Assembly: GCA_900544105.1 (NCBI GenBank)
Contig: UQUC01000022.1
Coordinates: 1-26,221, forward strand
Reading direction: 5' to 3'
DNA: 26,221 nt
DNA from: an uncultured Oscillibacter sp.
Lineage (GTDB): Bacteria; Bacillota; Clostridia; Oscillospirales; Oscillospiraceae
Part shown: in pieces, positions 1-7,622 of the stretch
Position numbering within the stretch: position 1 is the first letter of the stretch
Layout of the letters: the number at the start of each line of letters is the position of its first letter
The notes under the pieces: generated by a model
What the model was told of the DNA's origin: nothing
Seen by the model: only the letters and a program-made list of their open reading frames with translations
Database searches by the model: none
Position numbers and translations under genes: made by a program

Positions 1-18
1 GCTATAAGCTCTTTTTCT

Positions 19-37
19 CCCCCGGCATAGCCGGGGG
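19..37. other. GC-rich hairpin
   Basis: An 8-bp perfect stem (CCCCCGGC at 19-26, GCCGGGGG at 30-37) closes a 3-nt loop. A pyrimidine run lies on the left and no clean T-tract follows on either strand. It may be a decayed terminator of a gene left of the window. A smaller 7-bp dyad (CTTTGTC / GACAAAG) lies at 42-57. Confidence 0.4.
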
Positions 38-58
38 TTGCCTTTGTCAAGACAAAGC

Positions 59-88
59 AGAACAGCGTGACTTCCGCCACGCTGTTCT
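59..88 (-). terminator. Probable terminator of the sigma/anti-sigma operon
   Basis: An 11-bp perfect stem (59-69 pairs with 78-88) surrounds an 8-nt loop. It lies about 75 nt past the stop of the anti-sigma gene. On the minus strand the sequence that follows is only moderately T-rich (TGCTTTGTCTTG), so termination strength is uncertain. Confidence 0.5.
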
Positions 89-163
89 CTCTAAAACTTA
101 TAAACCTGTCTTATGCGCTGCTACCCTGCGGCATTGCTTTTTCTGCATTTCCGTTTACGCGGT

Positions 164-943
164 TTATTCGTCGAACATTTCCAGCCAGATCTGGTCGCTG
201 TCGGTGTCCTCTGTTTCCAGTGTCACACCCCGGTCAGCCAGCTTCGCCGCCAAGTCCTCAAACTCCTGTCGGGTCAACAGATACCGGCACACGCCCGGCT
301 TTACCTCGGTGGGTTCCCGGTCATCCAACAGCTCGCCAAGATCCGATTTGCTGACCGTCACCGTGGGGAGATCTTCCTGATCGGAGGAACCGTCGATCAT
401 AGCTGCCGTGCTGTCATTCTCCATAGTGGTCTGATCCGGCGGCAGAGCGCAAACATAATACATATCTGTCTTTTTGCTTTCCGTGTTCGTATCAGCAAAG
501 CTGTCCGAGCCGTCGTCCCCGCCAGCGGTGGTCAGGCACCGTTCCTCGGGAGCGTTTTCCACTGCGGCGGCCTCCATCGGGGCCGTATCACAGGCAGCGG
601 AGGTATTGCTGCTGCCGCTGATGCCGCCCAACGTACCGTGCTGCATCAGTACGATCACCGCCAGACACGCGGCAGCCGCCGCCAGCTTGCCCCAGGGCTG
701 CCGCTTCTTAGGCCGGGACTGAGGCGCTTCCGCCACAGCCTTCATTACCGTTTCCGCAAAATCTACCGGCATCTCTACATCGTCCTCCGTGGGGAAGGAC
801 GCCCGGATCACCAGCGCGTCATCCACATAGGCCCGGCACTCCGGGCACTCATCCAGATGGGACTGGACGGAAATCATTTCTTCACTGGTCAGCTCGCCGT
901 CCACAAAGGCATCCAGCAGGGCGGTGTTTTCATGGATATTCAT
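164..943 (-). CDS. Zinc-finger anti-sigma factor, membrane-anchored
   Basis: The 259-aa protein is the likely antagonist of the ECF sigma factor encoded just upstream. Residues 29-36 carry the H-x3-C-x2-C motif (H29, C33, C36) of the zf-HC2 anti-sigma zinc finger, within an N-terminal cytoplasmic segment of about 80 residues. A basic patch (RPKKR, 77-81) precedes a single membrane helix at about 85-100. The rest, about 155 residues, would be extracytoplasmic: an acidic Ser/Thr/Asp-rich linker and then a compact C-terminal part (about 190-259) that I do not recognise. The start is preceded by AGAAAGGGGG. The gene starts one base after the sigma stop (TGA-A-ATG), which suggests translational coupling. 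An ECF-type promoter inside the 3' end of the sigma gene may also drive it alone. What the outer domain senses cannot be told from sequence. Confidence 0.88.
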   Translation of the reverse strand: MNIHENTALLDAFVDGELTSEEMISVQSHLDECPECRAYVDDALVIRASFPTEDDVEMPVDFAETVMKAVAEAPQSRPKKRQPWGKLAAAAACLAVIVLMQHGTLGGISGSSNTSAACDTAPMEAAAVENAPEERCLTTAGGDDGSDSFADTNTESKKTDMYYVCALPPDQTTMENDSTAAMIDGSSDQEDLPTVTVSKSDLGELLDDREPTEVKPGVCRYLLTRQEFEDLAAKLADRGVTLETEDTDSDQIWLEMFDE

Positions 944-944
944 T

Positions 945-1538
945 TCACAGCCCCCTTTCTGTTTTGTTAGACGCAGCGGACGATAAAAAGTTCCCCTGTT
1001 TCAGCAAAAATTCCCGTAATTGCCGCCGTCCCCTGTTGATCCGGGATTTTACCGTCCCCAGGTCCAGCGATAAGACGTCGGCGATCTCATCGTAGCTTAG
1101 CTGCTGGATCTCCCGCAGGATCAGCACCTCCCGGTGTTCCGGGGACAGCATTTGCAGTCCCGCCTCGATCTGCCCGCGCAACTCCTTCTGCTCCACAGCC
1201 TTCTCCGGCGTGGGAGCGGGATCCGGAACCTCGGCGCTGACGGTCTCATCGTCCAGGGATGGTCCCTGATGGCGGTTCTCCTTCCGCAGAAGATCCACGC
1301 AGGCGTTGGAGGTCAGCCGGTAGAGCCATGTGGCAAAGGCGGAATCCCCCCGGAAAAAGGGCAGGCCCTGCCACGCGGCGAGGAATGCCTCCTGCGCCGC
1401 CTCCTCCGCCAGCTCCGGCGTGGGACACATCCGCACCGCAAGGGCGAACACCCGCTTCTGGTACTGCTGCACCAGTTCTCCGAAGGCCGCCTGATCGCCG
1501 TTCCGGGCCGCTTGTATCAAGTTGTATTCCTCGTTCAT
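945..1538 (-). CDS. ECF-family RNA polymerase sigma factor (sigma-70 family)
   Basis: The 197-aa protein has the two-domain ECF layout. Sigma region 2 spans about 20-90 (helix with FGELVQQYQKRVFALA, then AEEAAQEAFLAAW and the WLYRLTSNACVDLLRK segment). A short acidic Pro-rich linker follows, then region 4 at about 125-180 (LSPEHREVLILREIQQLSYDEIADVL and the recognition helix GTVKSRINRGRRQL). Length is normal for the family. The start has AGGAGG immediately upstream. The gene begins 8 bp after the dus stop and is followed after 1 bp by its anti-sigma gene. The last 15 or so codons double as a candidate ECF promoter reading toward the anti-sigma gene. Its target genes are inferred only from shared promoter motifs, one of which precedes the secreted protein at 10027-11007. 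Confidence 0.93.
   Translation of the reverse strand: MNEEYNLIQAARNGDQAAFGELVQQYQKRVFALAVRMCPTPELAEEAAQEAFLAAWQGLPFFRGDSAFATWLYRLTSNACVDLLRKENRHQGPSLDDETVSAEVPDPAPTPEKAVEQKELRGQIEAGLQMLSPEHREVLILREIQQLSYDEIADVLSLDLGTVKSRINRGRRQLREFLLKQGNFLSSAASNKTERGL
966..996 (-). promoter_or_regulatory. Candidate ECF-sigma promoter inside the sigma gene, toward the anti-sigma gene
   Basis: Read on the minus strand, GGGGAACTTTTT (985-996) is followed after 11 nt by CGTCTAAC (966-973). This matches the general GGAAC / CGTC layout of ECF promoters. The only other close copy I found in the window precedes the stalk-domain gene at 11069-11098. Transcription would start close to the anti-sigma Shine-Dalgarno site, giving a very short leader. 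Confidence 0.55.
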
Positions 1539-1546
1539 GGCCCCTC

Positions 1547-2521
1547 CTAATCCCGCAGATCCCGTTGGATGCCTTTCGTAATGCGGTCCACATCCTCCAG
1601 GGTATTCATCTGTACGATCTGTTCCTTATAGTAATTGGCATGGGGGATCCCCTTGAGATACCAGCAATACTGCTTCCGGGCCTCCAGCACCGCCACCCGC
1701 TCGCCCTTGTAGCTTGCGGCCATACGGATCTGCCGCACGGCGGTCTCGCACCGCTCCGCCAGCGGCGGCAGCGGGGGCACTGGTAGCCCCTCCAGTACGG
1801 CTTTGGCCTGCTGAAAGATCCAGGGATTTCCGAAGCAGCCCCGGCCGATCATGGCCATGTCCGCCCCGGTGTGGAGCAGAATCCGCTCCGCGTCCTCCGG
1901 CTTCCAGATGTCACCGTTGGCGATGACGGGGATGGACACAGCCTCCTTCACCGCCCGGATGCAGTTCCAGTCGGCGGTGCCGCCGTAGACCTGCGCCCGG
2001 GTGCGGCCATGGACCGCTACGGCGGCGGCTCCCGCCTGCTCTAAGACCTGAGCAAGCTCCACGCAGTTGCAGTGACCCAGATCCCAGCCCCGGCGGAACT
2101 TGGCCGTGACCGGCACACCGGGCAGGGCCTTCACCACCGCCGCCACGATGCGTCCCGCCAGCTCCGGGTCCTTCATCAGCGCCGCGCCGTCCCCGTTGTT
2201 GACGATCTTACCCATGGGACAGCCCATGTTGATATCTAAAATATCCGCCCCGGTGTGTTCCATGGCGATCTGGGCGGCCTCCGCCATGCAGACGGGGTCG
2301 CTGCCGAAGATCTGCACAGCAGCGGGATGTTCTCCGGGAAACTGGGTCAGCAGGGAAAAGGTCTTTTTGTCATGGTAGCACAGAGCCTTGGATGAGATCA
2401 ACTCCGTAATGGTGTAGCCCGCTCCCAGTTCGGAGCAGATCTGCCGGAAAGCGGCGTCCGTCACCCCGGCCATAGGAGCCAGTGCTAATTTTGAAGAGAT
2501 CTCCACAGTTCCGATGCGCAT
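1547..2521 (-). CDS. dus: tRNA-dihydrouridine synthase (DusB-like)
   Basis: The protein is an FMN-dependent reductase that converts specific uridines in the tRNA D-loop and related positions to dihydrouridine. With the start chosen here it has 324 aa, normal for the family. The TIM-barrel signatures are in order: LAPMAGVTD near residue 13, the catalytic Cys in NMGCPMGK (C101), KFRRGWD at 141-147, VHGRTRAQVY near 170, ANGDIW at 201-206 and MIGRGCFGNPW near 224. An in-frame ATG eight codons upstream (at 2545) has no ribosome site. The ATG at 2521 is preceded by GGAAAGGGG at good spacing, so it is preferred. It is the first gene of a three-gene operon with the ECF sigma and anti-sigma genes. The choice of DusB over other Dus subfamilies is tentative. 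Confidence 0.93.
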   Translation of the reverse strand: MRIGTVEISSKLALAPMAGVTDAAFRQICSELGAGYTITELISSKALCYHDKKTFSLLTQFPGEHPAAVQIFGSDPVCMAEAAQIAMEHTGADILDINMGCPMGKIVNNGDGAALMKDPELAGRIVAAVVKALPGVPVTAKFRRGWDLGHCNCVELAQVLEQAGAAAVAVHGRTRAQVYGGTADWNCIRAVKEAVSIPVIANGDIWKPEDAERILLHTGADMAMIGRGCFGNPWIFQQAKAVLEGLPVPPLPPLAERCETAVRQIRMAASYKGERVAVLEARKQYCWYLKGIPHANYYKEQIVQMNTLEDVDRITKGIQRDLRD

Positions 2522-2557
2522 GACGCACACCCCTTTCCGCAGCACATTGATTTCAAT

Positions 2558-2586
2558 AGTTTAGCGGATTTTCGGCAAAAATGCAA
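2558..2586 (-). promoter_or_regulatory. Sigma-A type promoter of the dus operon
   Basis: On the minus strand TTGCAT (2581-2586), a 17-nt spacer and TAAACT (2558-2563) lie about 35 nt before the dus start. The spacer contains TTCGGCA (2571-2577), which fits the reverse form of the Spo0A box (TTCGNCA) and might serve the divergent spoIIE gene. Confidence 0.6.
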
Positions 2587-2693
2587 GGATAACAGAAAAT
2601 GCGTTTCTCGATCCCGTTTGCGACGCTTTTCTTCCCGGACAGGCTGTAAACTGGGGCTATAACCTTCCGTTTACACAAAAGGAGGAATCCTTC

Positions 2694-4712
2694 ATGGAGT
2701 ATGGTTCGATGAGCATCCAACAGCTCCAGTCCGGCCGGTGGCTGAACTGGGGCATCCGCTTTTTCCTGACGGCGGCCCTCACCGCCAGCCAAACTGACGG
2801 CGGCTATGCTCCCTTTGCCTTGGGCTGCATAGCGGCAGCCGGACCGGGGGCAGACGGGGCGGCAGCGCTGCTGGGCGGCGTGACGGGAGCGCTGCTGTTT
2901 CTGGACTTTCAGCAAGTCCTGGCTTTGGCCGCCATAGGCATTTTGATCCTGACTGCCGCCACAGCGTTCCGAGACACTGCCTTTCTGCAAAAACCCTGGG
3001 TGTTGCCGGTGCTGGCGGCCGGGATGGTCCTGGCAGTGGGCGGCATCTATGTGCTGCAATCCTTAGACCCGTTAAGCCACGCCGCCCCCTGTGCCGCAGC
3101 ATCGGTCCTGACGGGCGTTTCCGCCCACTTCTTCACCCGGCTGTTCCAGCCGGAGGAGGACCGGCTGGCCCCGGAGGGGCTGCTGTTTTTAGGGGCGGCC
3201 CTGACGCTGGCTTTAGGCGACCTGACCATCTTGAACGTCTCCGTGGGCCGGGTCCTGCTGTGTGCCTTGCTGTCCTACACTGCCTATGATCAAGGTCCCA
3301 TGACCGGTGTGACGGCAGGGCTGGGGCTGGGACTCATCACGGACCTCTCTGCCGGGACCAGCGGACTGTTTACCGCCGCCTACGGCGTGGCGGGACTGTG
3401 CGCCGCAAAATGCAGACGGCGGAGCATGGCGGCGCTCGCCTTCTTTTTCGGCGCAGCGGCAGCCATGCTGACCTCCCGCGAGGAACTGGCCCAAACGCTT
3501 CTTCTGGAAACGGTGGCCGGTTCCCTGCTGTTTCTGGCCCTGCCCCGGCGGATCTTCGGCGGAAAGCGGGTCCTGCGGGAAACGGTACCGGACGCCCCAC
3601 AGCGCACAGCCCTGAAAACTCATCTCAACCGGGCGGCGGAGGCGCTCCGGGAGTTGTACGACAGCATGAGTCGCACCCCACCGCCTCAGGAGGAAAACCC
3701 CGCCGTCATCTTTGACCGGGCGGCTGAAAAGGTATGCCGTGGGTGCGCACTGTGCGAGCTGTGCTGGCAGAAGGATTACACCACCACCTTCAATGCCCTC
3801 AATGACGCCACCCCCTACCTCCTCGAGCGGGGCAAGGCCAAGGCCAAGGACTTCCCTGTTCACTTCGCCGACCGCTGCATCCATCTGTCAGAATTGTTGC
3901 AGGCCATCAATGGGGAGCTGTCGGCCTTTCTGCTGCGGAAGCAGTACCGCCGCCAACTGGAAGAAACACGTCGCAGCGCCAAGGGGCAATACGCCCAGAT
4001 GTCAGACCTGCTGACGGCGGCGGCCGCAGGTCTCAGCGGAGCGACCCCCGCTTTTGGAGAGATCCCCGCCTGCGTCATCGGCGCGGCTCTGCGGCCCAAG
4101 GATGGGGAAATGGTCTGCGGCGACACCATGGAGGCCTTCCGCACGGACAGCGGCCTCTGGTGCCTGCTGCTGGCGGACGGCATGGGCAGCGGAGACGCCG
4201 CCCGGCGGGAGTCCTCCCTCACCTGCCGGCTGCTGCGGCAGTTTTTGGAGGCGGACATCCAGCCGGAGGCCGCTCTCACCACCCTGAACTCCGCCATGGC
4301 CCTCCGGGGTGCGGAGACCGGCAGCTTTACCACTGTGGATCTATGCGTTTTGAAAGGCTCGGAGGCCACCTTCTATAAGTTCGGCGCCGCCCCCAGCTAT
4401 CTGAAGAAGAACGGCGCCGTCCGCCGGATCACCGGCAGCAGCCTGCCGGTGGGACTGCGAGGCGCTCCTGCTACGCCGGATATAACCACCGTGACGCTGG
4501 AGCCCGGCAGCTTCGCCGTGATGATCAGCGACGGCGTGGCAAACCCCAGCCGGGACGAATGGCTCCAGGACCTGCTGGCGGGCTGGGGCGGGGACGATCC
4601 CCAGACGCTGGCCAACCTGATCCTCTCTGAAAGCGTCCGCCGGGAGCGGCTTCAGGATGACTGCGCTGTGCAGGTCCTCTACCGCTTGCCGGAGCCGGAA
4701 CAGCCGGTATAA
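2694..4712 (+). CDS. spoIIE: Stage II sporulation protein E, PP2C-type phosphatase
   Basis: SpoIIE dephosphorylates the anti-anti-sigma factor SpoIIAA in the forespore, releasing sigma F, and also acts at the polar septum. This 672-aa protein is shorter than the B. subtilis protein (about 827 aa). Residues 1 to about 290 form a multi-helix membrane domain. A middle regulatory region follows, with a Cys cluster (CRGCALCELCW, near 345). A C-terminal PPM/PP2C domain starts near 460. Metal-binding motifs are intact: GD at 476-477, DGMGSG at 495-500, SDGV at 612-615 and DD at 655-656. The start has AAAGGAGG upstream. The gene is not followed by tilS, hpt or ftsH as it often is in Firmicutes. It shows that the organism, or its recent ancestor, forms spores. 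Confidence 0.95.
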   Translation: MEYGSMSIQQLQSGRWLNWGIRFFLTAALTASQTDGGYAPFALGCIAAAGPGADGAAALLGGVTGALLFLDFQQVLALAAIGILILTAATAFRDTAFLQKPWVLPVLAAGMVLAVGGIYVLQSLDPLSHAAPCAAASVLTGVSAHFFTRLFQPEEDRLAPEGLLFLGAALTLALGDLTILNVSVGRVLLCALLSYTAYDQGPMTGVTAGLGLGLITDLSAGTSGLFTAAYGVAGLCAAKCRRRSMAALAFFFGAAAAMLTSREELAQTLLLETVAGSLLFLALPRRIFGGKRVLRETVPDAPQRTALKTHLNRAAEALRELYDSMSRTPPPQEENPAVIFDRAAEKVCRGCALCELCWQKDYTTTFNALNDATPYLLERGKAKAKDFPVHFADRCIHLSELLQAINGELSAFLLRKQYRRQLEETRRSAKGQYAQMSDLLTAAAAGLSGATPAFGEIPACVIGAALRPKDGEMVCGDTMEAFRTDSGLWCLLLADGMGSGDAARRESSLTCRLLRQFLEADIQPEAALTTLNSAMALRGAETGSFTTVDLCVLKGSEATFYKFGAAPSYLKKNGAVRRITGSSLPVGLRGAPATPDITTVTLEPGSFAVMISDGVANPSRDEWLQDLLAGWGGDDPQTLANLILSESVRRERLQDDCAVQVLYRLPEPEQPV

Positions 4713-4719
4713 AGACAAC

Positions 4720-4760
4720 GCCGCACAAGGAAAGCTCCTGTGCTTTGCGGAATTTTAGTG
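4720..4760 (+). terminator. Possible terminator after spoIIE
   Basis: An imperfect hairpin (CACAAGGA pairs with TCCTGTG with one bulge; flanking CCGCA/TGCGG can extend it) is followed by AATTTTAG. It starts about 10 nt after the spoIIE stop. The weak stem and short T-run make this a low-confidence call. Confidence 0.4.
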
Positions 4761-4777
4761 TTCTGACTTTGTTGCGC

Positions 4778-4810
4778 TTTCGTGGCAATACTTCAAGTAT
4801 TACCACGAAA
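4778..4810. repeat. Long imperfect inverted repeat in the spoIIE downstream gap
   Basis: TTTCGTGGCAATACTT at 4778-4793 is followed almost directly by its complement ending at 4810, with a single mismatch. It forms a stem of about 14 bp with a 5-nt loop. No T-tract follows on either strand. It lies in the 254-bp gap between spoIIE and the next gene, which otherwise holds no convincing gene. It may be a dispersed intergenic repeat or an RNA-stability stem. Confidence 0.6.
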
Positions 4811-4966
4811 CCTTGCCTCGCCAGTGTGCAAAGTTTACTTGTAAATCACGCTTGTCCAATTATGCGGCATTGCCTAAAGAAAATTTCAAAAAGCCGTCGT
4901 TGGTTGGTATAGACTTTCCTCCTTTGCGGGAAAATGGAAACAGATCAACTGAGGAGGACAGGACTC

Positions 4967-5239
4967 ATGGTAAAAGGCATTTCCCGGCGGGTCGTGGTGG
5001 TAGACGCGCCGGAGCATCGTTTTTTCGAACAGGCCATCTTCATCGTCCGCAATGACGCGGCGGGAGAGGGGATCACCTCCCGGGAGCTGGTGGAGGAAGC
5101 CCGACGGGTGGCCCACAATTACGCGTCCAGCGGGGCCAACCGCTTTTCCAGTCGGTGGCGGACCCTGAATCCCATCGTATACACCCTGATCGGCGCCGGG
5201 ACCATCGGTCTTGCTTGGCTCATTGCGGCGCTGGCCTGA
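4967..5239 (+). CDS. Small single-pass membrane protein of unknown function
   Basis: The 90-aa protein starts MVKGISRRVVVV. The start at 4967 has GAGGAGG nine bases upstream; an in-frame ATG 33 bp earlier (4934) has no ribosome site and was rejected. Residues 1-70 look soluble: a beta-strand-like VVVVD, then FFEQAIFIVRND, then a helical ITSRELVEEARRVAHNY. The C-terminus (about 69-90, PIVYTLIGAGTIGLAWLIAAL) is a single hydrophobic helix with no charged tail. This resembles a C-tail-anchored layout. Coding is supported by the strong ribosome site, normal codon use and the terminator right after the stop. I recognise no characterised family. Possible promoter: an extended -10 (TGGTATAGA) at 4905-4913. 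Confidence 0.75.
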   Translation: MVKGISRRVVVVDAPEHRFFEQAIFIVRNDAAGEGITSRELVEEARRVAHNYASSGANRFSSRWRTLNPIVYTLIGAGTIGLAWLIAALA

Positions 5240-5242
5240 AAA

Positions 5243-5275
5243 AAGCACGTTCTCTTTCAAAAAGAGAACGTGCTT
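5243..5275. terminator. Bidirectional terminator between convergent genes
   Basis: A 15-bp perfect stem (5243-5257 with 5261-5275) closes a 3-nt loop. A-tracts lie on the left and CTTTTAAG on the right, so it works in both directions. It separates the small membrane protein gene (plus) from the fusion gene ending at 5285 (minus). Confidence 0.9.
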
Positions 5276-5284
5276 CTTTTAAGT

Positions 5285-7591
5285 TTATCTGCGCAGCTTG
5301 GCCTTCAGCTTCGCCTTGGCCTCCGGGGACAGCAGCTTTCCCGCCGCCCGCACCGGCAGACTGGGAAGCCGGAAAAACTGTCTGCGGACCTCTTCAAAGG
5401 GCTCCACCGCATAGCTGGCGAAGAAGGATGCCCGGTCCGCCGCCGGACCGATTGGGCGCGCCAGCCGGGGATTCCCCGCCACGGCCCGCTCCACCGGGAA
5501 GGGCTGACAGTTCAGCTTGAGCTGGTCAAACAGATAGCTGCCGTGGGGCGTGTTCACCAACAGCAGGCTAACGCCCGCGTGCTGCTGCTCCGGAAACTCA
5601 TCCGGCCGCAGGCCCCACAGGTCCCCAAGCGTAAAATCACCGGGACGGTTCAGATTTGTATATTGGCAACCGTGGCAGCTCTGGCGCAGGAACAGCGCCC
5701 GGCCAAAGGCCCGGCCAAAACCTGTGGCAAACAGTGGTGCGGAATCCGCTGTGCCATCGTCATACACAGCGGTAAAGTGGCTGTTCTTCCACCCCTCCAC
5801 CTTGTTGCGGAAGCGGACATTCGCCAGCCGCCGCCTTTTATTTCCTTCGATAAACCGGGCCTCGTCCTCCCACACGCCGGGAGAGGGTACGCCGTGACAC
5901 ACCAGGTCGCAGGTGGTGAGATTCTCCGGACGGCAACCTAAAAAGTGGTATAGGCCATCTACTTGGCAAGGCGTCCCGGAGAACAGCACCGGGCGGGTCT
6001 TTAGCACCTCCCGGATCTCCCGGAACACGCCGTCCAGATCACTCTGGACATACTTGGCTCCCCGCAGTCGCCACAGGTCCTCTTTTCGGAAACAGGGAAC
6101 GTGCCGCAGGTGCTGATGGCCGTCCATGGCGGCGCCATATACCACACCGTCGCCCTCCAGCACATATTCCGCAATGGCAGTGAACGCGCCGCCGGAGGTA
6201 GAGTCCTTCCGGACGGCGTCATCCCGGTTCCAGGCGGCGAAGGCAGCGGGCAGATGAGCCGCCGGGCCGCGCCCCTGCAAAACCGGGCACAGCCGGGTAC
6301 AGCGTCCGCAATGGACGCATTTTTCCAGATCCACTTCCGGGAAATCAAAGCCAGTTTTGTCCCGGACCATCGTAATAGCATCATGGGGACAGCCTGCGGC
6401 ACAGGCGGTGCAGCCGGTGCAGCGGCTCCGCTCTGCCAATTTGGGGGCAAAGCTCCGGGGAGAAAGCGGTGCTTCCGGCACATAGGGCCGATCTTCCAGC
6501 GCTGTCTGCAAATAATTCAGAGAATCCTTCCGGGCAGCGGCCAAAGCCACTTCGACAGCTTCCCAGTCAACGGGGTCCAGCAGCTCCGCCGTATCCCCCT
6601 TACCGATGACCCGGTTGGCAAGACCCAACCGGGTCAGGATGCTCACCGTCCGGGACCGCTCCGGGGCGGACAGCTCCGCCGGGGAGACCGTGGTGAAAAA
6701 GGGGCGGTGGAACTGGACGGAGAATACCGTGCCATGGAAGGAATTGGTCACAACATAGGCGGCGTTTTGGAACAAGCCCAAAAATTCCGCCGGACCAGCG
6801 TCCAAGATCTGCTTTGCCTTGGGATGGACCTTCTGACGGATGCCGCAAAGCTGCACCACAGGTAACCCCGTCTCCTGATGGAGCCGTTCCAGATAGGGTG
6901 TCAGCGCACCAGGGCGGTTGATACAATAGCAGAGAATATAGCCGCCCTTGGGGTAATTGGCCGGATGATCGGCCATGGAGTCCCACTGGTCCGCCGTCAG
7001 CAGCAGCGTGGGGTCCAGCACCACAGGGGCGTCCTTCCCTGCGATGTCGTGGATGATGGCGCTCCCCTGAGTCTCCCTGGCGGAGAGGTGGGAAAAGCCG
7101 TCCAGATAGTCCTTCAATTCGTCCCGCATCCCCTCGGGAATGGTGGGAACACCGAAGGACGGTGCGTAGGCAATGCGGCGCTTCTGGGAAAACGTACCAA
7201 AAAACACCGGGTCAAACCGGCCGTCTGGGAAGATCTTGGGGTTCCAGATCTGGTCGCTGCCGGAGAGGATCAGGTCATAGGGCAGCGTCCCCCCGGCCAG
7301 CTCGTCAAAACGCCCATAGCGGCGATCTGAAATCCGCAGATGATCCCGGCTGAACTTCTCAAACCGCCGGTAACGCTCTGACAACGCCTGATAGTGCAAA
7401 GCCGTGTGAGCGTCATGGGCGGCGGAACTCAAACCGGTGGGCCGCTTGAACAGGGCGTTGTCCTGATTGACGAAGTAGTCAATGATCTCGCAGTCCCAGC
7501 CAAAGCGCTCCACAGCCCGCTCCGTGGCCGCCGCCTGAAGCAACGCGCCGTAATGGTGGATATGATAGAAGGTAACAAGTCCCGCCTTCAA
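5285..7591 (-). CDS. Fusion: polysaccharide pyruvyl transferase + 2[4Fe-4S] ferredoxin + FrhB-like domain
   Basis: The 768-aa protein has three parts. Residues 1 to about 345 are a polysaccharide pyruvyl transferase (CsaB/WcaK type) domain, with SGSDQIWNP at 110-118 and NSFHGT at 283-288. Residues about 388-440 are a two-cluster ferredoxin (C391, C394, C397, C401; C425, C428, C431, C435). Residues about 445-740 match the coenzyme F420 hydrogenase/dehydrogenase beta-subunit (FrhB/FdhB) family, with SGTPCQV near 538, CDLVCHG at 561-567 and SCHGCQYT at 638-645. The FrhB part would normally use a flavin and an iron-sulfur path; its substrate here is unknown. The start is TTG at 7591, preceded by GGAAAGGA; no in-frame ATG fits. 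It follows the dCMP deaminase gene by 31 bp on the same strand. No glycosyltransferases are nearby, which is unusual for a polysaccharide gene. The domain calls are firm; the reaction is not known. Confidence 0.9.
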   Translation of the reverse strand: MKAGLVTFYHIHHYGALLQAAATERAVERFGWDCEIIDYFVNQDNALFKRPTGLSSAAHDAHTALHYQALSERYRRFEKFSRDHLRISDRRYGRFDELAGGTLPYDLILSGSDQIWNPKIFPDGRFDPVFFGTFSQKRRIAYAPSFGVPTIPEGMRDELKDYLDGFSHLSARETQGSAIIHDIAGKDAPVVLDPTLLLTADQWDSMADHPANYPKGGYILCYCINRPGALTPYLERLHQETGLPVVQLCGIRQKVHPKAKQILDAGPAEFLGLFQNAAYVVTNSFHGTVFSVQFHRPFFTTVSPAELSAPERSRTVSILTRLGLANRVIGKGDTAELLDPVDWEAVEVALAAARKDSLNYLQTALEDRPYVPEAPLSPRSFAPKLAERSRCTGCTACAAGCPHDAITMVRDKTGFDFPEVDLEKCVHCGRCTRLCPVLQGRGPAAHLPAAFAAWNRDDAVRKDSTSGGAFTAIAEYVLEGDGVVYGAAMDGHQHLRHVPCFRKEDLWRLRGAKYVQSDLDGVFREIREVLKTRPVLFSGTPCQVDGLYHFLGCRPENLTTCDLVCHGVPSPGVWEDEARFIEGNKRRRLANVRFRNKVEGWKNSHFTAVYDDGTADSAPLFATGFGRAFGRALFLRQSCHGCQYTNLNRPGDFTLGDLWGLRPDEFPEQQHAGVSLLLVNTPHGSYLFDQLKLNCQPFPVERAVAGNPRLARPIGPAADRASFFASYAVEPFEEVRRQFFRLPSLPVRAAGKLLSPEAKAKLKAKLRR

Positions 7592-7622
7592 CGAAACGAC
7601 TTCCTTTCCGCAGCTCTCCTGC

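Noticed and set aside
4813..5055. 80-codon frame in the spoIIE downstream gap
   Set aside because: No ribosome site, starts in the hairpin region and overlaps the better-supported gene at 4967 in another frame.
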